Positions 7,383-14,263 of a stretch of DNA of 64,000 nucleotides are shown in pieces; the stretch's first letter is position 1; every line of letters begins with the position of its first letter. Source of the stretch: Arsenicicoccus bolidensis DSM 15745 (GTDB lineage Bacteria; Actinomycetota; Actinomycetes; Actinomycetales; Dermatophilaceae). Made by a program: the position numbers and the translations under genes. Where the stretch lies: assembly GCF_000426385.1 (NCBI RefSeq), contig NZ_AUFG01000003.1, forward strand, positions 62,001 to 126,000, read 5' to 3'. A model generated the notes under the pieces. That model was not told the origin of the DNA and made no database searches. It saw nothing but the letters and a program-made list of their open reading frames with translations.

Positions 7383-7819
7383 ACGGGCACCGCCGAGGTC
7401 GCGATCTCATGACCGGTCCGCAGCGACCGAGACGTCACGATGTCGACCGGCACCTCCAGCAGGTCCTCGAGCTCCGCGGCGGCGTCGATGATGTCGAGCA
7501 GATCCAGGTCGTCGGCAGCGTCGACGAGCAGATCGAGATCGCTCCGGGTGGCATCGGAGGCGGTCGCGGCCGAGCCGAAGACCCGGGGGTTCGTCATTCG
7601 ATGCTGCTCCAGCACCCGCACGACCGCGTCTCGATGTCTGGCCAGCGCCTCTCGGGGCAACGGGCGCAGCGCCGCCACGAGTCGCTCCTGCGACGCTGCC
7701 GACGGGCGCCGTCGTCCTGACTCGTAGGCCGCGATGTTGGGCTGCGCCACACCGCTGCGGGCAGCCAGGGCCGTCTGGGTGAGCCCAGCGCGCAGTCGCC
7801 GCTCCCGGAGATCGTCCAC
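7379..7819 (-). CDS. mntA: MntA-like nucleotidyltransferase antitoxin with XRE domain
   Basis: About 146 residues from GTG 7819. Residues 1-55 form an XRE helix-turn-helix (RLRAGLTQTALAARSGVAQP, then NIAAYESGRRRPS). Residues 90-146 form a minimal nucleotidyltransferase domain with a perfect GSX10DXD motif (GS-AATASDATRS-DLD). MntA antitoxins AMPylate the HepT toxin; the fused HTH probably lets this one control its own promoter. The stop overlaps the start of the HepT-like gene. The frame is open further upstream but would run into the neighbouring divergent gene. Confidence 0.8.
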   Translation of the reverse strand: MDDLRERRLRAGLTQTALAARSGVAQPNIAAYESGRRRPSAASQERLVAALRPLPREALARHRDAVVRVLEQHRMTNPRVFGSAATASDATRSDLDLLVDAADDLDLLDIIDAAAELEDLLEVPVDIVTSRSLRTGHEIATSAVPV

Positions 7820-7897
7820 GCTGAGATTACATCGCTCGATATCAAGCCCCTCGCCTCCCGCAGGACTAATGCGCGCGTCAACGACGTTGAGGGGCCC

Positions 7898-8956
7898 ATG
7901 AAGGCCTTCGGTTTCCTCAGCTTCGGGCACTACGGGTCCGGACGTGGCCCGGGCGACCCCAGCGCTGGCCAGTCGCTCAAGGACGCGATCGAGATCGCCC
8001 GGGGCGCGGACGAGCTGGGCGTCAACGGGGCCTACTTCCGCGTGCACCACTTCGCGCGCCAGTCAGCCAGCCCCATGCCGCTGCTCGCCGCCATCGCCGC
8101 GACCACCGAGCGGATCGAGGTCGGCACCGGCGTCATCGACATGCGCTACGAGAACCCCCTCTACCTCGCCGAGGAGGCCGCCCAGCTCGACCTCATCGCC
8201 GACAACCGGATCGCCCTCGGCATCAGCCGCGGGTCGCCCGAGCCGGCGCTGCGCGGGTGGGAGGCCTTCGGCTACACCGGGTCCCGGGACCCGCGCGGTG
8301 CCGACCTGGCGCGCGACAAGTTCGCGACGTTCATGCGGGCCGTCCGCGGGGACCGGCTGGTCGACGCCGATCCCGCCCAGCACGGCCCCGGCCAGCGGCT
8401 GCGGGTCGAGCCGCACTCGCCGGGTCTCGCCGACCGCGTCTGGTGGGGCGCCGGCACCCGCGAGACCGCCTCGTGGGCAGGAGAGCTCGGCGTCAACCTG
8501 ATGAGCTCCACGCTGCTGACCGAGGCGACGGGGGAGTCCTTCGGCGACCTGCAGCGCGAGCAGATCGAGCGCTACCGCGCCGCCTTCGCGGCTGCGGGGC
8601 ACGGCCGCGTGCCGCGAGTCTCGGTGAGCCGCAGCGTCTTTCCGATCGTCGACAGCCGCGACCTCGTCTGGGGTCAGCTGCGCGGAGGGTCCGGCGACCA
8701 GGTCGGCGTCATCGACGGATTCACCTCGACCTTCGGCAAGTCGTATGTCGGAGAACCGGATCGGCTCGTCGCGGAGCTCCAGGCGGACGCCGCCGTGAGG
8801 GCCGCGGACACCCTGATGCTGACCATCCCGTCGCAGCTCGGGCCCGAGGCCAACCTGCGCATCCTGCAGACCTTCGCCGAGCACGTGGCGCCGGCCCTCG
8901 GGTGGGAGCCCAACCAGGACGGCCCGGTCAGCGGCTACGCCGAGCTGCCGCGCTGA
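7898..8956 (+). CDS. LLM-class flavin-dependent oxidoreductase
   Basis: 352 residues of a luciferase-like TIM-barrel monooxygenase. It opens with MKAFGFLSFGHYG, then LKDAIEIARGADELGVNGAYFRVHHF, then IEVGTGVIDMRYENPLYLAEEAAQLD, the standard early segments of the family. FMN or F420 could be the cofactor; the sequence does not decide. ATG at 7898 with GAGGGG upstream. It stands alone between two toxin-antitoxin modules and is transcribed divergently from the MntA-like gene, with about 78 bp between starts. Confidence 0.88.
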   Translation: MKAFGFLSFGHYGSGRGPGDPSAGQSLKDAIEIARGADELGVNGAYFRVHHFARQSASPMPLLAAIAATTERIEVGTGVIDMRYENPLYLAEEAAQLDLIADNRIALGISRGSPEPALRGWEAFGYTGSRDPRGADLARDKFATFMRAVRGDRLVDADPAQHGPGQRLRVEPHSPGLADRVWWGAGTRETASWAGELGVNLMSSTLLTEATGESFGDLQREQIERYRAAFAAAGHGRVPRVSVSRSVFPIVDSRDLVWGQLRGGSGDQVGVIDGFTSTFGKSYVGEPDRLVAELQADAAVRAADTLMLTIPSQLGPEANLRILQTFAEHVAPALGWEPNQDGPVSGYAELPR

Positions 8957-9023
8957 GCCGCCGAGCCATCGCACCCGCACTCGCCGTCCCGTCACCGCGC
9001 GACGCACAGAGACGAGCGCGTGG

Positions 9024-9404
9024 TCATCCGTCGCGGGGTGACAGCCAGCCCGCGAGGCGACGGGCGCTGACGGCATACGGCATCGACCCGGTCGCCACGT
9101 GCACGACCAGGTCGTAGACCTCGTCGTCCGGTCCGTCGACCACCCATCCGTTGATCCAGCAGAAGGTCACGGTCGCCAGCCAACCGAGGCGCTTGTTGCC
9201 GTCGACCAGCGGGTGGCTGCGGGTGATCGACTCCAGAAGGACGGCGGCCTTCTCCTCGACGGCGGGGTAGGCGTCCCGGCCGTCGACCCAGGTGCGGGGC
9301 CGGTGGGCGGCGGCATCGAGCAGGCCGACGTCCACGACCGGGCCGACGTCCAGCTGGTCGGCCAGCCCGAGCAGGTCGTCCAGCTCGAGGTAGCGGGTCG
9401 TCAT
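9024..9404 (-). CDS. doc: Doc-type toxin (Fic superfamily)
   Basis: 126 residues. The Doc signature is HPLVDGNKRLGW (family form HxFx(D/N)(A/G)NKR), with an N-terminal region YLELDDLLGLADQL typical of death-on-curing proteins. Doc phosphorylates EF-Tu, whereas full Fic proteins AMPylate. The incomplete Fic motif (NKR in place of NGR) points to Doc activity. Start chosen at ATG 9404, which overlaps the stop of the RHH antitoxin (ATGA); the open frame upstream of it only re-reads the antitoxin gene. Confidence 0.87.
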   Translation of the reverse strand: MTTRYLELDDLLGLADQLDVGPVVDVGLLDAAAHRPRTWVDGRDAYPAVEEKAAVLLESITRSHPLVDGNKRLGWLATVTFCWINGWVVDGPDDEVYDLVVHVATGSMPYAVSARRLAGWLSPRDG

Positions 9405-9604
9405 TCGCCGAGGCGCCGCAGCACGTCGGCGTAGCGCTCCCGACCCCAGGCTGATCCGGCAGCGACGTCGGCACGGTGCATCCGCCGCGAGGCGGCCTCG
9501 TGGATGGCGCGCACGACGGCCTCCTGCTTGGAGACGCCCTCCGCGCGCGCGAGCTCGGTCAGGGTGGCGTCCTGCTCCGGGGTGAGTCGTAGGTTCATGG
9601 CCAT
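9401..9604 (-). CDS. Ribbon-helix-helix antitoxin of Doc
   Basis: 67 residues. MNLRLTPEQDATLTELARAEG and VSKQEAVVRAIHEAA form a strand-helix-helix RHH (CopG/Arc type) DNA-binding domain. The remaining 25 residues form a short toxin-binding tail. The ATG (9602-9604) lies directly beside a double GGTACC palindrome. ATGA coupling to doc shows one operon, antitoxin first. Classic Doc partners are Phd, so this is the RHH-Doc variant. Confidence 0.8.
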   Translation of the reverse strand: MAMNLRLTPEQDATLTELARAEGVSKQEAVVRAIHEAASRRMHRADVAAGSAWGRERYADVLRRLGE

Positions 9605-9611
9605 GCTCCAT

Positions 9612-9630
9612 GGTACCTCCGTGGTACCAC
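9612..9630 (-). promoter_or_regulatory. Operator with two GGTACC palindromes
   Basis: GGTACC occurs at 9612-9617 and again at 9623-9628, 11 bp (one helical turn) apart. The second lies in a perfect 10-bp palindrome GTGGTACCAC (9621-9630). The pair begins eight bases upstream of the RHH antitoxin ATG. Two half-sites on one DNA face are what a tetramer of RHH repressors binds. Confidence 0.55.
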
Positions 9631-9638
9631 GCGTCGGG

Positions 9639-11075
9639 TCAGGTGTTGCGCCGAGCGGCTCGGCGAGGGCCTGCGCTGAGCCGGTGCGCCAGGACCAGCA
9701 CCACGAGCGTCACGAGGCCGGTCCACAGGGCGGGGCGTGAGGCCGAGCCGACCCCGAGGAGCACCAGCACGCCGACCATGAACGCGACGGCGGCCCAGCT
9801 GGCGACCGGCCACCCGGGCACGGGGAAGCCGCCGGGGGAGAGCTCGCTACGGGCGATCTGCCGCTTCATGGCGACGTGCGAGAGCAGGATCATCAGCCAG
9901 ACGAAGACCGTCGCGAAGCTCGCCACCGACGCCACGAGCATGAACACGCCCTCAGGCACCAGGACGTTGAGCACGAGCCCCACCGTCAGCGCCGCCGCCA
10001 CGAAGCCCACGGCCGCCACCGGCACCCCGCGACCGTTGGTGCGCGCCAGCGCTCGCGGCGCGTCGCCCTGCTCCGCGAGGCCGTGCAGCATGCGGCCGAT
10101 CGAGAAGGTGATGGCGTTGAGCGCCGAGAAGGCCGCGGTGATGACGACGGCGTTGAGCACGTTCGCGGCGGCGGGCAGCCCCACGGCGTCAAAGATCTGC
10201 ACGAACGCGCTCGACCGCCCGTCCACCGTGGTCCACGGCGCGAGGCAGAGGATGACGCCGATGGCGCCGACGTAGAAGAGCAGGACGCGCCAGGGGATGG
10301 TGTTGATGGCGCGCGGGATGGCGTGCCCGGGGTCCTCGGCCTCCGCGGCGGACAGCCCCAGCGTCTCGATCCCGCCGAACGCGAACACCACGACGGTGAG
10401 CGAGACCAGCGCGCCCCACAGCCCGTATGGCGCGAAACCGCCATGCGCCCAGAGGTTCTCGACCGTCGGGTGGCTGCCGCCGGGGACCTGCAGGCCGAGC
10501 GCGAGGATCGTGAGACCGGCGGCGATCATCGCGATGATCGCGGTGACCTTGATCAGCGAGAGCCAGAACTCCGTCTCGCCGAAGACCTTCACGTGGATGA
10601 GGTTGAGGCCGGTGACCAGGGCGATCGCGCCGACCACCCACACCCAGCCCGGCACCTCCGGCCACCAGTGGCCGAGATAGATCGTGAGGGCGGTGACGTC
10701 GGCGACGGCCACGACCAGCATCTCGATGACGAACATCCAGCCGGTCACGAAGCCGCCGAGCGGCCCGAGGTAGGTACGCGCGTAGCGCCCGAAGGACCCG
10801 GCGCCGGGGTCACGGACGGCCATCTCGCCGAGCGCCCGCATCACGAGGAACACCGCGAGTCCCGCTGCGACATAACCCAGGAGGACCGCCGGCCCCGCCA
10901 TCCGGATGGCGTCGGCGGAGCCGTAGAACAGGCCCGTCCCGATCGCCGAGCCCAGCGCGATGAACTGCACGTGCCGCGTCGTCAGCCCGCGCGCGAGGGT
11001 GTGGTGGGGCACGGGCGCCGGGCCCTGCGGGGGCTCGCTCTGCCGGGTGGACGAGCGGCGGCTCGGTGACGACAC
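9639..11075 (-). CDS. APC-family amino-acid permease
   Basis: 478 residues with about 12 membrane segments. The APC signature lies at the start of helix 1 (HVQFIALGSAIGTGLF) and helix 2 ends VMRALGEMAV; a conserved GGIETLG..AAEAEDP segment is in helix 6-7. This family imports amino acids by proton symport (relatives are ProY, AnsP and GabP). The start is the GTG at 11075, preceded by GAGGAAGGA; the frame is open far upstream, but that part is the complement of the hemerythrin gene. Substrate not determined. Confidence 0.85.
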   Translation of the reverse strand: MSSPSRRSSTRQSEPPQGPAPVPHHTLARGLTTRHVQFIALGSAIGTGLFYGSADAIRMAGPAVLLGYVAAGLAVFLVMRALGEMAVRDPGAGSFGRYARTYLGPLGGFVTGWMFVIEMLVVAVADVTALTIYLGHWWPEVPGWVWVVGAIALVTGLNLIHVKVFGETEFWLSLIKVTAIIAMIAAGLTILALGLQVPGGSHPTVENLWAHGGFAPYGLWGALVSLTVVVFAFGGIETLGLSAAEAEDPGHAIPRAINTIPWRVLLFYVGAIGVILCLAPWTTVDGRSSAFVQIFDAVGLPAAANVLNAVVITAAFSALNAITFSIGRMLHGLAEQGDAPRALARTNGRGVPVAAVGFVAAALTVGLVLNVLVPEGVFMLVASVASFATVFVWLMILLSHVAMKRQIARSELSPGGFPVPGWPVASWAAVAFMVGVLVLLGVGSASRPALWTGLVTLVVLVLAHRLSAGPRRAARRNT

Positions 11076-11192
11076 GGTGGTCCTTCCTCGTGGGCAACCC
11101 TCCCAGGCTAGTCCGCAGACCTCTGCGTATGACGGGGGTGTCCGGGGTATGCGCCTCGACGAATCGGACGCCGGCACCACGAGGAGGCAGCA

Positions 11193-11789
11193 GTGGACAT
11201 CACCGAGATCATCCTGGAGCAGCACGCGCAGCAGCGAGCGGCATTCGCGCAGTTGGAGGAGTTCCCCAAGAAGGACGTCGAGGGGCTCGAGGCGCTGTGG
11301 AAGCGGCTGGTGATCTTCCTGGAGACCCACGCCGAGGCCGAGGAGCGCTACTTCTATCCCCACCTGCTCGAGAAGGGGACCGGTGCGGCGGACGCCGACG
11401 ACGGCACCGTCGAGGGCGAGGTCGAGGACGCGATCAAGGACCACAACAAGATCCGCGACGCGATCGGCCGGGCCGACGAGGCCAAGGTGGGCTCGGACGA
11501 GTGGTGGCAGGCCGTCACCGACGCCGACATCGCCAACTCCGAGCACATGGGCGAGGAGGAGCGGCAGGACCTGCGCGACTTCCGGGACCACGCGAGCCTG
11601 CAGCTGCGGCACGACATCGCGGTGGAGTTCCTGCGCTACCAGGCGACCAAGGCGGCGACCGGCATCGAGCCGGTCAACAAGGACGCCGAGGAGTACGTCG
11701 AGGACCCGAAGGCCGAGCTGGAGGAGGCCGAGGGCAAGGCCGAGCCCGCGAAGAAGGCCTCCGCGAAGAAGGCTTCTCCCAAGAAGTAG
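11193..11789 (+). CDS. Hemerythrin-domain protein with basic tail
   Basis: 198 residues, GTG start with GGAGG five bases upstream. Histidines and acids spaced for a di-iron four-helix bundle are present: EQHAQQRAAF, ETHAEAEERYFYPHL, KDHNKIRDAI, NSEHMGEEE and FRDHASLQL. Residues 1-150 are the hemerythrin bundle, which binds O2 or NO or senses oxidative stress. The last 30 residues are acidic, then lysine/alanine-rich (KKASAKKASPKK), like histone-like tails. A strong terminator follows. Confidence 0.85.
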   Translation: MDITEIILEQHAQQRAAFAQLEEFPKKDVEGLEALWKRLVIFLETHAEAEERYFYPHLLEKGTGAADADDGTVEGEVEDAIKDHNKIRDAIGRADEAKVGSDEWWQAVTDADIANSEHMGEEERQDLRDFRDHASLQLRHDIAVEFLRYQATKAATGIEPVNKDAEEYVEDPKAELEEAEGKAEPAKKASAKKASPKK

Positions 11790-11802
11790 GACAACAGCCT
11801 GT

Positions 11803-11840
11803 CGTCAGGGCCGTCCGGCCGGTGCCGGGCGGCCCTGACG
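11803..11840 (+). terminator. Rho-independent-type hairpin after hemerythrin gene
   Basis: Arms CGTCAGGGCCGTCCGG and CCGGGCGGCCCTGACG pair almost fully around a six-base loop. It starts 13 bases after the stop codon. No long T run follows, as is usual in actinobacteria. Confidence 0.7.
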
Positions 11841-11887
11841 CCGTCTCCGGGGGCCTGCGACGCCGCTCGCCGGCGTCACGCAGGCGG

Positions 11888-11906
11888 CGAGGTTAGGGTG
11901 CCCTTA
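11888..11906 (+). promoter_or_regulatory. IdeR/DmdR-type iron box
   Basis: CGAGGTTAGGGTGCCCTTA matches the 19-bp iron-box consensus at 13 positions, including the AGGTTAGG half. Its last base is the A of the ATG of the siderophore-interacting protein gene. Repression by iron-loaded IdeR/DtxR would block both promoter and start. The match is by eye. Confidence 0.6.
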
Positions 11907-12775
11907 TGAGCGACCAGCGACCCCAGCGCCGCCCCCGGGTGATGCGCACGGCCACCGTCACCCGCACCGAGCGCCTCACCCGCGACCTGGTGCGCGTGCA
12001 CCTCGAGGGGTCCGACCTCACGACGATCGAGCCGTCGGAGCAGACGGATCGCTACGTCAAGCTGCTGTTCGCGCCCGCCGGGGCCGACTACGCGTGGCCG
12101 TTCGACCCCGACACGCTCCGCGAGGAGCGGCCGCGCGAGCAGTGGCCGGTGACGCGGACCTACACGATCCGCAGCCTGGACCCCGTGGCCGGGCAGATGG
12201 CGCTGGACTTCGTGGTCCACGGCGACGAGGGGCTGGCGGGCCCGTGGGCCGCTGCGGCGCGACCGGGGGACGGCATCGGGTTCTACGGCCCCGGCGGTGG
12301 CTGGGGTCCCGACCCGACCGCCGACCACCACCTGCTCGTGGGCGATGAGTCGGCGGCCCCCGCGATCGCGGCCGCCCTGGACGCGCTGCCCCACGACGCG
12401 CGCGCCAGCGTGTTCGTCGAGGTCGCGGACGCCACCACGCACGTGCCGCTGCGCACGACGCCGGGGATCCAGATCACCTGGGTGCACCGGGACGAGACCG
12501 GCGGCCGGTATGGCGTGGCCCTGGCCCAGGCCGTGCGGGCGGCCGGGCTGCCGGGCGGGGACGTCCGGGCGTTCGTGCATGGCAACGCCGACATGATCAA
12601 GGACCTGCGCCGCTACCTCTTCGTCGAGCAGGGGGTGCCTAGAGATCGCGTGTCGATCTCGGGATACTGGCGAACGGGTCAGGACGAGGATGCCTGGCAG
12701 GCCGGCAAGCGCGAGTTCGTGGCCGCGATGGAGCAGGAGCAGGACGGCTCGACCGCGGCGGCGCCGACCGGCTGA
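11906..12775 (+). CDS. Siderophore-interacting protein (ferric-siderophore reductase, SIP family)
   Basis: 289 residues. An FAD-binding domain carries WPVTRTYTIRSLDP (flavin motif RxYT) and MALDFVVHGDEGLAGPWA, followed by an NAD(P)H-binding half with LLVGDESAAPAI, WVHRDE and FVHGNADMIKDLRRYLF, and the C-terminal GYWRTGQDEDAW. SIP proteins release iron by reducing ferric siderophores in the cytoplasm. An iron box overlaps the start codon, so expression is likely induced in iron starvation. The protein may be translated from a nearly leaderless mRNA. No siderophore synthesis genes are nearby. Confidence 0.92.
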   Translation: MSDQRPQRRPRVMRTATVTRTERLTRDLVRVHLEGSDLTTIEPSEQTDRYVKLLFAPAGADYAWPFDPDTLREERPREQWPVTRTYTIRSLDPVAGQMALDFVVHGDEGLAGPWAAAARPGDGIGFYGPGGGWGPDPTADHHLLVGDESAAPAIAAALDALPHDARASVFVEVADATTHVPLRTTPGIQITWVHRDETGGRYGVALAQAVRAAGLPGGDVRAFVHGNADMIKDLRRYLFVEQGVPRDRVSISGYWRTGQDEDAWQAGKREFVAAMEQEQDGSTAAAPTG

Positions 12776-12804
12776 CCACCGCACGATCACAGGGGGAAGC
12801 ACCG

Positions 12805-13141
12805 ATGGACCGCAACCACAAGGCCCTGGCCGCGCTTGCGACCGGAGCGATCACGCTCGTGCCCGTTCGGCGCTGGCCCGCACCCGTGCGGGCGGGGCGG
12901 GACGCCCGACGTCGACGCCCCACCGGCGGTGACCCCGCTCGCCCTGGCCGGCGGCATCGGGGCGGCCGGGGCGGCATACGGCCTCGGTCGGCTGAGCGTC
13001 TCGGCCGACGGCTGGATCGAGGACCGGCTGCGGGACTGGGGCGTGCTGCAGCCGCGGCTGGTGATGGCGGTGCTCGCCGCCGCGATCATGGCGCTGCCGG
13101 ACCCGAGCGACGAGCCCGTCGTCAGCGCAACCGGGGGCTGA
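12805..13141 (+). pseudogene. Small membrane protein gene, probably frameshifted
   Basis: An ATG with a strong site (CAGGGGGAAG) starts MDRNHKALAALATGAITL, which looks like a real N-terminus, but this frame soon becomes Arg/Gly-rich. From about 12930 a different frame reads a convincing sequence, VTPLALAGGIGAAGAAYGLG then LSVSADGWIEDRLRDWGV, and ends VVSATGG at 13141. The simplest view is one gene of about 110 codons with a single-base shift between 12855 and 12930. The alternative is a shorter protein from a TTG at 12836. Function unknown. Confidence 0.35.
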
Positions 13142-13168
13142 CCAGCCTGATCGACGACGGTCGGCGAC

Positions 13169-13192
13169 AGGTCTGTCGATAGGTCTGTCGGT
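13169..13192 (+). repeat. Tandem 12-bp repeat in promoter of ERCC4-type nuclease gene
   Basis: AGGTCTGTCGAT (13169-13180) is followed directly by AGGTCTGTCGGT (13181-13192), 11 of 12 identical. TAGGCT (13192-13197) right after could serve as a -10 for a leaderless transcript starting at the GTG at 13204. The repeats may be regulator half-sites. Confidence 0.45.
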
Positions 13193-13203
13193 AGGCTGCG
13201 GCC

Positions 13204-14196
13204 GTGGTGGACGACTTCCTGATCGCTCGCAACCCGGAGCCCGGCTCCAGCCTGCCGTACCTCCTGCGCATCCCCCTCGGCCCTGACGGGGTGGTGCTCA
13301 AGGCCAAGGAGATGTGGCCGCGGACGGCCAAGGTCTACTGCCACCGCGCCGAGTGGCCGGATGACGCGGAGATCGTCGAGCGCACGCCCACCCGCACCTG
13401 CGTGCGTCGCGGCGCGGCCATCGACCTCGTCCTGGACCGGGGTCGGGAGAACCGCTCCCAGCTCGTGCTCACGCAGGTGCGGGGCAGGGAGGCGATCTTC
13501 TGGCAGACCGCGCGGACGGCCAAGCAGGCCCGCCCGTCGGTGCGCTCGCCGCGGGCCAGGGCGGCCGGGATCGCCGAGATGCAGGTCGTGGTCGACAGCC
13601 ACGAGCGGTACGCCTGGAAGTTCTCGGACGAGCAGGTCACGACGGTGCGCCGGGGGCTGCCGGTCGGTGACTACGCCGTGGAGGTGGAGGGTCGGCCCGT
13701 CGCGGTGGTCGAGCGCAAGTCCTTGCCGGACCTGGTGTCGACCCTGACCTCGGGGCGGCTGCGCTATGCCCTGGCCGAGCTGGCGACCGTCCCCCGGGCC
13801 GCCGTCGTCGTGGAGGCGAGGTACTCCGACGTGTTCAAGCTCGACCCATCGATCCCGGTGCGTCCCTCCGTGGTCGCCGAGGGGCTCGCGGAGTGCCAGG
13901 CACGGGTGCCGAGCGTGCCCGTCATCTTCGCCGAGACCCGCGCGCTCGCGCAGCAGTGGACCTACCGGTTCTTCGGGGCCTGCCTGGTCGAGCTCGCCCA
14001 GGAGGACGGCGCCTCGGCGCGCGTGGCGGACCTGTCGCCCGGCCCCGGGATGCCTCCGCGTGAGCCGACCCCCGCCGAGATACGCGCCTGGGCGGTGGCC
14101 GAGGGCCTGCCGGTCTCGGCGCGCGGTGGCCGTCTCGCGGCGAGCGTGGTGGCGGCATACCGGGCCGCCCACGGTGATACCTTCCCGAACGGCTGA
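13204..14196 (+). CDS. ERCC4/XPF-type nuclease with Lsr2-like C-terminal domain
   Basis: 330 residues. Residues about 122-245 form an ERCC4 nuclease domain: QVVVDSHERY, then GLPVGDYAVE and VERKSLPDLVSTL, i.e. the ERKxxxD core of XPF/Mus81 nucleases. The final 40 residues (TPAEIRAWAVAEGLPVSARG, then RLAASVVAAYRAAH) look like the Lsr2 DNA-binding domain that recognises A/T-rich minor grooves. The N-terminal 110 residues have no clear family. It is probably a DNA-repair or DNA-surveillance nuclease that cleaves branched DNA. GTG start preceded by tandem repeats and TAGGCT. Confidence 0.82.
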   Translation: MVDDFLIARNPEPGSSLPYLLRIPLGPDGVVLKAKEMWPRTAKVYCHRAEWPDDAEIVERTPTRTCVRRGAAIDLVLDRGRENRSQLVLTQVRGREAIFWQTARTAKQARPSVRSPRARAAGIAEMQVVVDSHERYAWKFSDEQVTTVRRGLPVGDYAVEVEGRPVAVVERKSLPDLVSTLTSGRLRYALAELATVPRAAVVVEARYSDVFKLDPSIPVRPSVVAEGLAECQARVPSVPVIFAETRALAQQWTYRFFGACLVELAQEDGASARVADLSPGPGMPPREPTPAEIRAWAVAEGLPVSARGGRLAASVVAAYRAAHGDTFPNG

Positions 14197-14263
14197 CGAC
14201 CCCCTGAGCGCACCCGTCGGCCACGATCCGCGACCGAGCTCCCCTGACCTGCACGGAGTGAGC

